A stretch of DNA of 64,000 nucleotides from positions 124,001-188,000 of the forward strand of contig CADAOB010000001.1 in the NCBI GenBank assembly GCA_902789445.1, read 5' to 3'. A model generated the notes under the pieces. That model had not been told where the DNA came from and ran no database searches. It worked only from the letters and a program-made list of their open reading frames with translations. The position numbers were made by a program, and so were the translations under genes. This DNA comes from an uncultured Bacteroidia bacterium. GTDB lineage: Bacteria; Bacteroidota; Bacteroidia; Bacteroidales; UBA932. Positions 44,703 to 53,150 of this stretch are shown here, piece by piece; position 1 is the first letter of the stretch; every line of letters begins with the position of its first letter.

Positions 44703-45104
44703 ATGAAACACTTTGTCCTATCATTAATGCTGGTAGTAATGACACTACTGGTTTTCCCTTTTCATTCCTTTGCACAAGACATTCCCGAAGATGAGGAAGG
44801 TGATGAAATTGTTATCATCAATCAAAACCAAAGCGGAGACGGGCCCGCTAGAGATATCCTGCCCGTACCCATTAATGCTACGTTATTTCGTTTGTCTTCT
44901 TGTATTGAAGTCGAGTTTCTTTCTAATATAGGAGATGTAACTATCATGTTGAGCAACTTGATGACGGGTGATTATTCGATTACGATTTTTGATTCTCAAG
45001 AGGATACCGTAATCTTACCGTTTCCGAATTCTTCCGGATTGTGGCAAATTGGTTTTAGGATATCAGATGGCTCATTTTATATAGGTTATTTTTCTGTATT
45101 GTAA
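44703..45104 (+). CDS. DUF3244 domain small exported protein
   Basis: 133 residues from the ATG at 44703 with a signal peptide (MKHFVLSLMLVVMTLLVFPF...FAQD). The mature part is one small beta-sandwich: PVPINATLFRLSSCIEVEFLSN, then GDYSITIFDSQEDTVILPF and SDGSFYIGYFSVL, the DUF3244 pattern. The family role is unknown; relatives often accompany TPR regulators as here. It is 12 bp from the next gene. Confidence 0.75.
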   Translation: MKHFVLSLMLVVMTLLVFPFHSFAQDIPEDEEGDEIVIINQNQSGDGPARDILPVPINATLFRLSSCIEVEFLSNIGDVTIMLSNLMTGDYSITIFDSQEDTVILPFPNSSGLWQIGFRISDGSFYIGYFSVL

Positions 45105-45116
45105 TGACGATTTTGT

Positions 45117-45326
45117 ATGAGGTTTAATTTATGTGTTCTATTGATTCTTATTTGTTTCTCATGTTCAAAAAATGATAGAGAAACATATAAATATCTGAAA
45201 ACTTTTTATGATAGTGAAATTGAAATACCTTCTAATTTGATGCGGATTAACTGTGGCCAAATAGACTATTATCATGATTGGGACCGCCCATTTACCTATG
45301 TTGTATATCATGGCCCAGATGCTTGA
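45117..45326 (+). pseudogene. Truncated thioredoxin-like lipoprotein
   Basis: 69 residues with lipobox CFSC (MRFNLCVLLILICFSC). The segment IEIPSNLMRINCGQIDYY...FTYVVYHGPDA lines up by eye with the first part of the intact lipoprotein at 47634 (VVFPTSLRMTIGGEYCDF...KLVVYVDSSVC). The match stops exactly where the CxxC would follow, and the next bases belong to an unrelated GC-rich fragment. It therefore looks like a partial paralogue cut by a rearrangement; a short expressed lipoprotein cannot be excluded. Confidence 0.65.
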
Positions 45327-45645
45327 AGCAGCTCTCTATAGGGCTACAGCTGTCGTTTTGTTGGAAACGCGCCGCATTGATCCTGCTTATTTAGCTGAAT
45401 CCTCGCCGACCAGTATCAAGACCATAGGCATCCAGCCGCTTGGTTACCAAATACCCAGGTCATTTGATTCTGTAACCTCGCTTACGACTGGCCGCCAGGG
45501 TACTTATTACTGGAACCCATGCATTCGCACTGACGCCCAAGGTCACGCCGACATCGTACTGCCAGAACTCCCTGAAGGCTGCTACTTCCGACTCGTCGGC
45601 CAAACGCTTGACGGCCGGTGGTTCGCCCACAGAATCATTCATTAG
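45325..45645 (+). pseudogene. C-terminal fragment of an MG2/plug-like protein
   Basis: The frame reading AALYRATAVVLLETRRID, then TIGIQPLGYQIPRSFDS, YYWNPCIRTDAQGHADIVLP and GQTLDGRWFAH matches the last ~105 residues of the products at 2979 and 8073 (SYGGIVLVQLRVD, TIYWNPSIRLKAGESVEIP, GRTSDGRWISL). The N-terminal ~450 residues are missing. The GC-rich fragment is a relic of core DNA left at the edge of the AT-rich insertion. An ATG at 45274 opens the frame but the first codons are not family sequence. Confidence 0.75.
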
Positions 45646-45664
45646 GGATAAGACAAAGACACAT

Positions 45665-46252
45665 ATGCGGGATTGGGCTCATTTTATTTATCTCCTCTGT
45701 TTTATTGCAGCCATCATGTTTTCCGGATGGTTGTTCGGACGGGCATATCTTGTAGATTGCGTTACCATTCGCGGTCATTCTATGGAACCATCGTTTCATG
45801 AAGGGGAGAGAGTCTGGGTCAGTAAGGTGGCGGTTTCGAGAAAGAAGGTCAATGCAGGAGATGTCTTCGTATTCAGAGACCTTTCAGATGACCACTTCCT
45901 ATGTAAAAGATGTATTGCCGCTCCCGGAGACAGTATTTTGTATATTCGTTCTCATCTTGATACGACTTTGTATTCCTATCTTCTCTATGCTCCTGCAAAA
46001 GGAGACAGTCTGTCTTTCGATGCGATATCATTTCCCCGTTATGCGAGAGCCATTGTATGGGAGACAGGTGCGGAATCGGGTTTTCGTGCTGGATATCGCT
46101 TTCGACACGATTGGTTTTATTTCCTAGGAGACAATAGGGATCATTCTGTTGACAGCCGCCACTTCGGTCTTGTTCCGGACGCCTGTTTGTTTGGGAGAGT
46201 AATGGGTAATCAACAGGATATTTTCAAAAGACATATCAATAATAATCACTAA
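45665..46252 (+). CDS. S26-family type I signal peptidase
   Basis: 195 residues from the ATG at 45665, with one N-terminal transmembrane helix (FIYLLCFIAAIMFSGWLFG). Box B is RGHSMEPSFHEGERVWVSK with catalytic Ser near residue 41; box D is CKRCIAAPGDSI with the Lys of KR as general base; box E is GDNRDHSVDSRHFG. It is short and lacks a second helix, unlike housekeeping LepB of this phylum (which is longer). Genes for two NVEALA-like precursors lie downstream in the same direction, so a dedicated maturation protease is plausible (inference). Confidence 0.85.
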   Translation: MRDWAHFIYLLCFIAAIMFSGWLFGRAYLVDCVTIRGHSMEPSFHEGERVWVSKVAVSRKKVNAGDVFVFRDLSDDHFLCKRCIAAPGDSILYIRSHLDTTLYSYLLYAPAKGDSLSFDAISFPRYARAIVWETGAESGFRAGYRFRHDWFYFLGDNRDHSVDSRHFGLVPDACLFGRVMGNQQDIFKRHINNNH

Positions 46253-46276
46253 CTTTATCAATCCAAAACTTGTACG

Positions 46277-46582
46277 ATGAAAAATAGAAAAAGGACAATA
46301 CTTCTGGCAACGATTTGCTTGTTGGTCACGGGTGCATTTATCTCCGTCACGACCTATTCCCATGCCTTCATTGAGCTGGAGGCTCTTGCAGAAGATACCC
46401 CTGGTCAGCTAATGGGCCACTGTGAGGAAAGAGATGATGATTGTATAGCGACTTGCCCTGGCTGCAATGCCTCTATTTATGCGGCTGGTCATCATGGGCC
46501 TGCATATGATATAACGGGTCTCTGTCCCGAGTGCCTGGCGAAATGGAAAAAAGAACACGGCGGAGAGAGTGGCAATGATTGA
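46277..46582 (+). CDS. NVEALA-like six-cysteine secreted peptide, first copy
   Basis: 101 residues. A basic, hydrophobic leader (MKNRKRTILLATICLLVTGAF) ends with FIELEALAEDTP, close to the NVEALA motif of the family (PF14055); EALA is also an A-x-A signal-peptidase I site. The predicted mature part (about 62 residues) has six Cys: single C, C, then CPGC, and CPEC, i.e. a zinc-ribbon-like or disulfide-stabilised fold. The second copy at 49642 keeps all six Cys and the leader. The family's function is unknown. It lies 24 bp after the signal peptidase gene. Confidence 0.8.
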   Translation: MKNRKRTILLATICLLVTGAFISVTTYSHAFIELEALAEDTPGQLMGHCEERDDDCIATCPGCNASIYAAGHHGPAYDITGLCPECLAKWKKEHGGESGND

Positions 46583-46592
46583 TGTACCGATT

Positions 46593-47630
46593 ATGCGGAA
46601 GAGTCCATTGTTGTCAATCCTTTTGTGGCTCCTTCTTCTGGAAGGATGTGAGAACCGGCCTGAATATGAGATTCCTGAATTTCGCAAGGAAATCCGGGCG
46701 GATGTCCATATTATCAACACATTGGATGACTTCGCAAAGAAAGTGGCAGAATGTGGCGAATATCTTTTAGTTCTGGAACGGGATCCTTTTTCGCTGACAC
46801 ATTTCCACGTGTATGACAAGAAGAATGGCCAAAAATTTGGCGATTATATCAACGAAGGGAGAGGGCCTTGCGAAGGGATACTGTTTTCCCTTCTTTGTGT
46901 GGATGGAGCCGAAGTTGTCCTGGTGGAAACTATATTGAAGAAGACATTATCCTTCTCGATAGATTCCTTACTTCAGAACGGCCTGTCCTCCGTATCGGAA
47001 CGACCGTATACTGCACCTCCTTTTTCGATGTGGAATTATATTATTGAAGGACTCCAGGTAAGTTTAGGACATCAATCATATCTGGAGCATGATACTGCAA
47101 ATGATATAAGGATTATGGTAAACAAGGATGGGACAGTCAGCACATACAATGATTATCCTGTTCATTCCGCAGCGGACAGATGGGAGGTTTATCGGCATAG
47201 GCCACTACTTACGGTATCGCCAGATAAAAAACGTTTGGCAGTTGCTTCCTCTATCGGGGCGATCCTTGAAACGTTTGATATAAAAAGCGGTATCACGAAT
47301 ATCGCAACCCGCAAATATATAAAGCCCGATTACCACTGGCAGGATAATATATACAAGGGATACAATGACAATACCATATGTTGTTTTACTGATATTACAT
47401 CGTCAAATGGATATATTTATACTACATGGCAAGACGTTCCTGATAAGAACTGTCTATTCAGGGCTCCCGACAGAATTGCAGTATTTGATTGGAAAGGAAG
47501 CCCCGTTGCGCTTATCAGGATCGACAACTTTGGAATAGTCCGTTTCTGCGTCAATGAAGGGCAAAAGACGATATATGCAAATCTGAAGGATCGGGAAGGG
47601 AACAATTACCTTGCGCAAATAACGTGGTGA
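46593..47630 (+). CDS. TolB-like six-bladed beta-propeller lipoprotein (BF3164-like), first copy
   Basis: 345 residues from the ATG at 46593 (MRKSPLLSILLWLLLLEGC lipobox); a GTG at 46569 and an ATG at 46575 are alternatives overlapping the peptide gene. The mature domain follows the TolB-like propeller pattern: FHVYDKKNGQKFGDYINEGRGPCEG, LLTVSPDKKRLAVASSIGAILETFDI and FRAPDRIAVFDWKGSPVALI. Function is unknown; it is paired with the peptide upstream, and the pair is repeated at 49642-50986. It may bind the peptide or its receptor at the cell surface (inference). Confidence 0.8.
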   Translation: MRKSPLLSILLWLLLLEGCENRPEYEIPEFRKEIRADVHIINTLDDFAKKVAECGEYLLVLERDPFSLTHFHVYDKKNGQKFGDYINEGRGPCEGILFSLLCVDGAEVVLVETILKKTLSFSIDSLLQNGLSSVSERPYTAPPFSMWNYIIEGLQVSLGHQSYLEHDTANDIRIMVNKDGTVSTYNDYPVHSAADRWEVYRHRPLLTVSPDKKRLAVASSIGAILETFDIKSGITNIATRKYIKPDYHWQDNIYKGYNDNTICCFTDITSSNGYIYTTWQDVPDKNCLFRAPDRIAVFDWKGSPVALIRIDNFGIVRFCVNEGQKTIYANLKDREGNNYLAQITW

Positions 47631-47633
47631 ATA

Positions 47634-48182
47634 ATGAAGAGAGTGATCCATTTCTTTTATATAGCTGTAGTACTCCTCCTTCTTCCTAGTTGCGGATATA
47701 ACGTAAGGGATGTGGTGGCTTTACAGGATATGAAATCTCATCCGGTTGTTTTTCCAACATCGTTGAGAATGACAATCGGAGGTGAATATTGTGATTTCTG
47801 TAAGATACCTGAAGGAATTAAACTGGTTGTCTATGTTGATTCCAGCGTTTGCAACGCTTGCGTGGTTTCCAAGCTAGAAAAATATCACGAATTAGAGCAT
47901 ATGGGGAATAACAAGCTGCATGTGGCTATAATTATGAATCCTAAGGGCGGAGAGGAAGAAATCGTTTTGCAGGAATTATCTCATTACGAACACTTTTTTC
48001 CCGTCTTTATCGATACATCCTCCGATTTTCTCCTTAATAATCCTCACATACCTCGCGATAATCGTTTTCATATCTTTCTTGTCGATTCTTCAAGTGTGCC
48101 TGTATTTGTTGGGAATCCTTCAGCCAATCTGAAAATGCTGAAACGATTTGACTTTGTTTTTCGAGAAATTTCCCATAAATGA
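47634..48182 (+). CDS. Thioredoxin-like-fold lipoprotein
   Basis: 182 residues with lipobox LLPSC near residue 19. VVYVDSSVCNACVVSKLEKYHEL carries a C-x2-C pair in the position of a thioredoxin active site, then VAIIMNPKGG and HFFPVFIDTSSDFL strands. It also has an extra CDFC pair before it. It may reduce or isomerise disulfides, perhaps in the Cys-rich peptides of the same operon (inference). It starts 3 bp after the propeller gene and overlaps the next gene by 4 bp. Confidence 0.75.
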   Translation: MKRVIHFFYIAVVLLLLPSCGYNVRDVVALQDMKSHPVVFPTSLRMTIGGEYCDFCKIPEGIKLVVYVDSSVCNACVVSKLEKYHELEHMGNNKLHVAIIMNPKGGEEEIVLQELSHYEHFFPVFIDTSSDFLLNNPHIPRDNRFHIFLVDSSSVPVFVGNPSANLKMLKRFDFVFREISHK

Positions 48183-49645
48183 CTTATTGTGTATATTGGA
48201 TTTCGTTATTATTATTGTCTACCTATTTTTGCATTAAACAGAATAAGGCAGATCGATATATTGCGGCTTTCATATATTTGTTGTCTGTATTTGAATGTAT
48301 TATTGGAATCGGACAATTGTTCGGCGCCGCTTGGTTTAGAAGCCCCCATTTTAATTTAACGGGAACATTTTATAACCCTGGGCCATATGGTTGTTTTATT
48401 GCAGTAGCTATGGCTTTGGCTATAGCCGATATTGCAAACAATAGCTCCGATTCATTGTCGATTGCAGCATTGTTGTCTGGCGCTTTTATTTTACCAGCGA
48501 CGCAAAGCCGTACGGGTTGGTTTTCTTTAGGGGTTACTTTTGTGACGCTTCTTTATGTGACACCTCAATTAAGGCGATCTCTATCTGGACACAAGTATGG
48601 TATTCTCTTGATATCGGTAGGTGCCCTTTTAGTAACTTCATCATTTTTCTTGACTAAAAGAGATTCCGCATTGGGACGGTTGCATATCTGGAATATTGAA
48701 TCAAGAGTAATTCTGAAAAACCCTGTTTCAGGTGTCGGTTTCCCTTATGTGATGGGGGCTTTCGGAAATGAGCAGGCCGAATACTTCAAAGATAGGGAAC
48801 GCAAGAATGAGATAATACGAGTCGCAGGATGTCCGCAGCACCCTTACAACGAGTATCTTCGATTTGGGATGGCGTATGGTATTGGCGGTATGCTTATGGC
48901 CATCGCAATAATGTTCTTTGTCATTTTTGTTCTGTTGAAAAACAACAGTATATTGGGATACGGTGCCATAACTTGGGCTATAGTCGCTTTTTCTTCATAC
49001 CCGATTGAAGTCTGGCAGTTGTTGTTGGTTCTTACGCTGATTACCGCATATGCTTTTTCTCGCTCTTTGCCCAGGAAGGGGGAGATATCGTTACTAATTG
49101 TCTGCCTTGTGACAATTTCATTGTTTGGTTGTGCCTTAAAGATACCCAAGATAACTGAAAGACACAATAGTGAAAAAGCATGGAAACAAATTCGTGGTTT
49201 TATATCGGCAGATGGGGAAGCGGTTTTATCAGAATATGAGAGATTCTATCCTGTTCTATCTGACAATGCTTTTTTTCTTTTTGATTATGGTCAAGTTCTT
49301 CAATATCTTAAACAATTTGAGAATAGTACGGCTATTCTTCGTCAGGGGGCACGAATATCATCTGATTCAATGTTCCATATTTTGATGGCGAAAAACTGTA
49401 TGCAGTTAGGTAATGTTGATGAGGCGGAAAAGGAGTTAATCCAAGCGCACTGGATGACCCCTTTTCGCCTGTATCCGTATTATCTTTTAATGGAGCTATA
49501 CCAAAGTGAGGGACGGATTAATGAGGCCATCAATGTCGGTGAGGAGGCTATGCAACGACCTGTAAATTTCAAGAACAAAAATATGAAGTTGTTACACAAT
49601 CAAATATCAAACAAATTACATACATTAAAATCGATAGAGCAATGA
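48179..49645 (+). CDS. O-antigen ligase/polymerase-like membrane protein with TPR tail
   Basis: 488 residues. Residues 1-330 have about 10 transmembrane segments with Wzy/WaaL-like features: GTFYNPGPYGCFIAVAMALAI, TQSRTGWFSLGV and GCPQHPYNEYLRFGMAYG (the Pro-His-Asn motif of O-antigen ligases). Residues about 340-488 are a soluble TPR-like domain (DNAFFLFDYGQVLQYLKQFENST; AKNCMQLGNVDEAEKEL). It may transfer glycans to lipids or proteins, or glycosylate exported peptides; that is an inference from context. It overlaps the next gene by 4 bp. Confidence 0.8.
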   Translation: MTYCVYWISLLLLSTYFCIKQNKADRYIAAFIYLLSVFECIIGIGQLFGAAWFRSPHFNLTGTFYNPGPYGCFIAVAMALAIADIANNSSDSLSIAALLSGAFILPATQSRTGWFSLGVTFVTLLYVTPQLRRSLSGHKYGILLISVGALLVTSSFFLTKRDSALGRLHIWNIESRVILKNPVSGVGFPYVMGAFGNEQAEYFKDRERKNEIIRVAGCPQHPYNEYLRFGMAYGIGGMLMAIAIMFFVIFVLLKNNSILGYGAITWAIVAFSSYPIEVWQLLLVLTLITAYAFSRSLPRKGEISLLIVCLVTISLFGCALKIPKITERHNSEKAWKQIRGFISADGEAVLSEYERFYPVLSDNAFFLFDYGQVLQYLKQFENSTAILRQGARISSDSMFHILMAKNCMQLGNVDEAEKELIQAHWMTPFRLYPYYLLMELYQSEGRINEAINVGEEAMQRPVNFKNKNMKLLHNQISNKLHTLKSIEQ

Positions 49646-49950
49646 AAAGAAGAAAACTTACAGTCCTTCTCGTGACTATTTGCTTATTGACAGCAGGCGT
49701 AATCTTTTCTGTCGAAACTTATTCAAATGTTTTTATTGAGTTGGAAGCGCTTGCCGAAGATACTCCAAAGGAAGGAAGAATCACGTGTGCGAAATACCAA
49801 TACAATTGTTTTGATTATTGTCCAAAATGCGGTGAAATGATTGAAGCATCTTTGTCTGTAAATGGCCCATCTCTGGGAGTAACCGGATGGTGTTCGGAAT
49901 GTATCAGAAAATGGCGTCAAGAACATAATGGAGAAGGAAATGAGCAATAA
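49642..49950 (+). CDS. NVEALA-like six-cysteine secreted peptide, second copy
   Basis: 102 residues. The leader (MKRRKLTVLLVTICLLTAGVIF ... FIELEALAEDTP) is nearly the same as in the first copy, whereas the mature region has diverged: only the Cys pattern (C, C, CPKC, then CSEC), VTG and KW..EH remain. This conserved-leader/variable-cargo pattern suggests that the leader is read by a processing or export system. It overlaps the O-antigen ligase gene by 4 bp and the propeller gene by about 11 bp. Confidence 0.8.
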   Translation: MKRRKLTVLLVTICLLTAGVIFSVETYSNVFIELEALAEDTPKEGRITCAKYQYNCFDYCPKCGEMIEASLSVNGPSLGVTGWCSECIRKWRQEHNGEGNEQ

Positions 49951-50986
49951 GCGAAGAATCTATTTATACGTATTCGTTTTATTATTCTTGATGGCTTGCC
50001 AACGCAACCAGTCGGATTATTGTATTCCTTTATTCTCTACAGAAAAGGTATTGACGGTCAAGATACTCAACGATAGCGATATTACACGTTTTTCTGAGCG
50101 TATTGTAGAATATGACCAGTACCTGATTGTGCTTGAAAAGGATCTACTGACAAGATCGAGTTTGCATTTGTTTGACAAGGAAAGCGGGGAAAAATTGGCT
50201 GACTTCTTTTATGAAGGAAGAGGCCCGGGAGAGGTTGTTTCTTTGAGAGAATTGTGGCTTGAGGATAATCGCCTGTTGCTATATGACGCTATGCTGAAAA
50301 AGATAATCCAATTCAATCTGGATTCTCTTGTCCGGCTAGGAAATAATGCGATAACCGAGAATAGAATCACGCCCCCACCTTTTACTGTTCGTGTTTTTCT
50401 GTCAGATACTCTTCTGATTACCCTGGGGCTGCAACATACTTCAGAGCATGATATTTCCAAAGATATTCGTATTTCTTTACGGTCTCCTAACAGATATTGC
50501 ACCTTCAATGATTATCCTGTTGACAAAGCTGAAGATAAATACATAGCATATAGAGATTATCCTATTATATCAGTTTCGCCGGACAAAACAAAGATGGCGG
50601 TTGGCACGGCTTATGGCGCTATTCTGGAGTTATTTGACATTTCTGAAGATATCCGTCTTTTAAGTACACATCGATATATCCAACCAGATTATATTTGGGA
50701 GAAAGGAGCATATAATGGTATGAATGAAAAGACCGTTAAGTGTTTTCGTGATGCCTGGTCTTCAAATGAACAGCTATATACGACTTATGAAGACATTCCT
50801 GCTATGCAATGCTTATTCAAAGCCCCTACAAATATTGCCGTATTCGATTGGAAAGGTAAGGCGCTAAAACGCTTTCGAATAAACGAGTATGGAATATTGA
50901 ATTTTTGTGTCAATGAGTCCGAAAGTGTTTTTTATGCGGTATTGATCGACAAGGATGGTTTTTACTATTTGGCGGAACTGCGATAG
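49940..50986 (+). CDS. TolB-like six-bladed beta-propeller lipoprotein (BF3164-like), second copy
   Basis: 348 residues from the ATG at 49940 (MSNKRRIYLYVFVLLFLMAC lipobox); the ATG at 49928 is an alternative. Same pattern as the first copy: LHLFDKESGEKLADFFYEGRGPGEV, ISVSPDKTKMAVGTAYGAILELFDI, FKAPTNIAVFDWKGKAL. The two propellers are clearly paralogous. Each is preceded by its own peptide gene, so a matched peptide-propeller pair is the natural reading. Confidence 0.8.
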   Translation: MSNKRRIYLYVFVLLFLMACQRNQSDYCIPLFSTEKVLTVKILNDSDITRFSERIVEYDQYLIVLEKDLLTRSSLHLFDKESGEKLADFFYEGRGPGEVVSLRELWLEDNRLLLYDAMLKKIIQFNLDSLVRLGNNAITENRITPPPFTVRVFLSDTLLITLGLQHTSEHDISKDIRISLRSPNRYCTFNDYPVDKAEDKYIAYRDYPIISVSPDKTKMAVGTAYGAILELFDISEDIRLLSTHRYIQPDYIWEKGAYNGMNEKTVKCFRDAWSSNEQLYTTYEDIPAMQCLFKAPTNIAVFDWKGKALKRFRINEYGILNFCVNESESVFYAVLIDKDGFYYLAELR

Positions 50987-50988
50987 TA

Positions 50989-52554
50989 GTGAGAACGCTC
51001 CCCACACTTTTTCTAGGGCTGTTGCTCTGTCTTCCTTTGCCTATCGCGATGGGTGGAACTTGCGACGAAGGGGCGCCTCCAGTTCATCCACTATGTTTTA
51101 CGTTGGAAGAAGCCATCGCCACGGCCCACGACTAGTCGCCGGCGGCGCTGCTGGCGCGTCATACTTTCCTGACGGGGTATTGGGAATACCGTTCGTTTCG
51201 GGCCGAACAGCTTCCATCACTTCAGCTTACGGGGTCGCTGGGACAATACTACCGCTCGTTGACGGCGCTTCAGGACGCTACCACCGGTGCCTTCAACTAT
51301 GTCAGCAGCAATGTGTTGAACAATGCGCTCCAACTGTCGTTGGACCAGAACATCTCCTTGACGGGCGGTACGGTATCCGTCACGACGGGGTTGGGACGGC
51401 TCGAACGGTTTTTGCCACAGAGCCGGCTCATCTGGAATTCCAACCCGATTTATGTGAGCATCAGCCAGCCCATCAGTGGCTACAACAGTTTCCGTTGGGA
51501 GAAAAAGATAGAGCCTCGCAAATACGAGCTGGCCAAGCGGGAGTACGTGGAATCGATGGAGGCCATCACCGTGACAGTGGCTGGCTATTTCTTCGACCTT
51601 CTGCTGGCACAGCGGCGGCTGGAGATCGCCCGCGCCAGCCGCGAGAACACGGCGCAGATGTACGTCATCGCCCAGGAACGATTCCGCTTAGGTAGTCTCA
51701 CCCGGGACGAGGTGTTGCAGTTGGAGTTGAAGCTTCTTAACGATGACCTCTCGATCAGCGATTGCGCAGTCACGGCGCAGGTGGCGATGATGCGTCTGCG
51801 CAACTATCTGGGCTATAACGAGACGGTTGAGCTGGTATTGGAGGCGCCGGAATCGGAAGGCACGCTGACCTTGCCTTATGACGACGTGCTGGCAAAAGTC
51901 TTTGAAAACTCCTCTACCTCGCTGGAGCACGAGATACGGACGCTTTCGGCAGCGCGTGCCGTCGCGCAGGCCAAGGCGTCAGCCGGTCCGTCTGCCAATT
52001 TGTCCGCCCGTTTCGGCTTGAACCAGGTGGGCGACAAGCTGCCGGAAGCCTACCGCCATCCGCTCGACCAGGAAGTCGTCGGATTGACACTGTCTGTACC
52101 GATCCTTGACTGGGGCAAGGGGAAGGGTCGCGTAAAGGTGGCGCAGTCGCAGGCGGAGGTGGTGGCGGCACAGATCGAGCAGGCCGAGGCGCAGCTGCGT
52201 GAAAACGTCGCGCTGAAAGTCATGTAATTCAACCGACAGGGCAGCCAGTGTGAGGTGTCGCGCAAGGCAGAAGCCGTGGGCCGCGACCGATATGCCGCCG
52301 CGTGCGACCGTTTCCTGGCCGGTTCGACCGGCGTCACTGAGCTCAATATGGCCCAGTCCGAGATGGAGAGCGCCAGCCTCCGTTATCTTCAGGACATGGC
52401 CGCCTGGTGGGAGTACTACTACGACATCCGTCAGATGACGCTCTATGATTATTTCAAACAGACCCGCATCGATGAAAAGAATTATGATGAAACAACTATG
52501 GTTGGCAACCGTTCTGCTGCCCCTGCTGTTCTCCTGCAAGGGGAAGGCAGATGA
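50989..52554 (+). pseudogene. TolC-family outer membrane efflux protein, two nonsense codons
   Basis: Continuous TolC-like reading frame from a GTG at 50989 with two in-frame stops: TAG at 51133-51135 (where DQSPAALLARH is expected, CAG to TAG) and TAA at 52225-52227 (VMQFNRQ expected, CAA to TAA). Before, between and after them the frame reads as TolC: FTLEEAIATAHD, SPIYVSISQPISGYNSFRW-like and LNMAQSEMESASLRYLQD. The GC-rich composition matches the core, so this is resident DNA decaying, not the AT-rich island. The frame ends at the TGA at 52552-52554. Confidence 0.88.
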
Positions 52555-53150
52555 CGCCGAAGCGGCGCGTGCCGTGCCGATGGCCGAGAAGAACCTGGTC
52601 GATACGATGACGTTGCGCCGGACGGTGTTCTCGCGGGAGATTGTGAGCAACGGTGTGCTGGAAGGGGCGCGAAGGGCGGAGCTCGCCTTCGCGGCCCCGG
52701 GTACCGTGGCGAAGGTGTATGTCCACAACGGCAGCCGGGTGCAGAAGGGAAGCCCCATCGCCGAGCTCGACACCGAGACGCTGGCGCTCGCGCTCGAGAA
52801 TGCCCGCCAGGGCCTGGAGCGTTCGCGGCTCGACTACCTCGACCGGCTGGTGAGCTATGGCTACGGCAGTGACACGACAAAAGTCCCTTCAGACCTGCGG
52901 GAGGCCGCCCGCATCCGGGTCGGGCTATGCCGCGGCTGAGCTGTCAGTCCGTACCGCCGAGATGAACCTTCGCGGCGCCGTGCTCCGCGCCCCGTTCGCG
53001 GGCGTGGTGGCCAACCTGAAGGTCAAGCCGTGGGAGCAGGCCTCCGGCACGGTCTGCGTGATCATCGATGACGGTACGTTCGACGTGCGCTTCCCGCTGC
53101 TGGAGTCGGAACTGCCCGCCATCGCGGTGGGCCGGAGCGTGGCTGTCGCA
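52472..53150 (+). pseudogene. HlyD/RND-type membrane fusion protein, frameshifted and truncated
   Basis: Lipoprotein start (MKRIMMKQLWLATVLLPLLFSC) then the biotinyl-lipoyl-like motif APGTVAKVYVHNGSRVQKGSPIAELD. A +1 shift near 52915-52922 (GGGTCGGG) breaks the frame; the second frame continues SGYAAAELSVRTAEMNLRGAVLRAPFAGVVANLKVKP and DDGTFDVRFPLLESELPAI. At about 53150 the reading frame runs into an RND fragment, so the C-terminal part is deleted. It overlaps the TolC pseudogene end. Confidence 0.85.

Noticed and set aside
45274..45645. Intact 123-residue gene
   Set aside because: Only the last part matches a family, and that family is much longer; the first ~17 codons come from the unrelated lipoprotein remnant in another frame.
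51133..52227. Stop-codon recoding to Gln in the TolC-like gene
   Set aside because: Both stops replace Gln by a single C-to-T change, but two different stop codons are involved and neighbouring genes use TAG and TAA as true stops. The MFP frameshift and RND deletion also point to decay.
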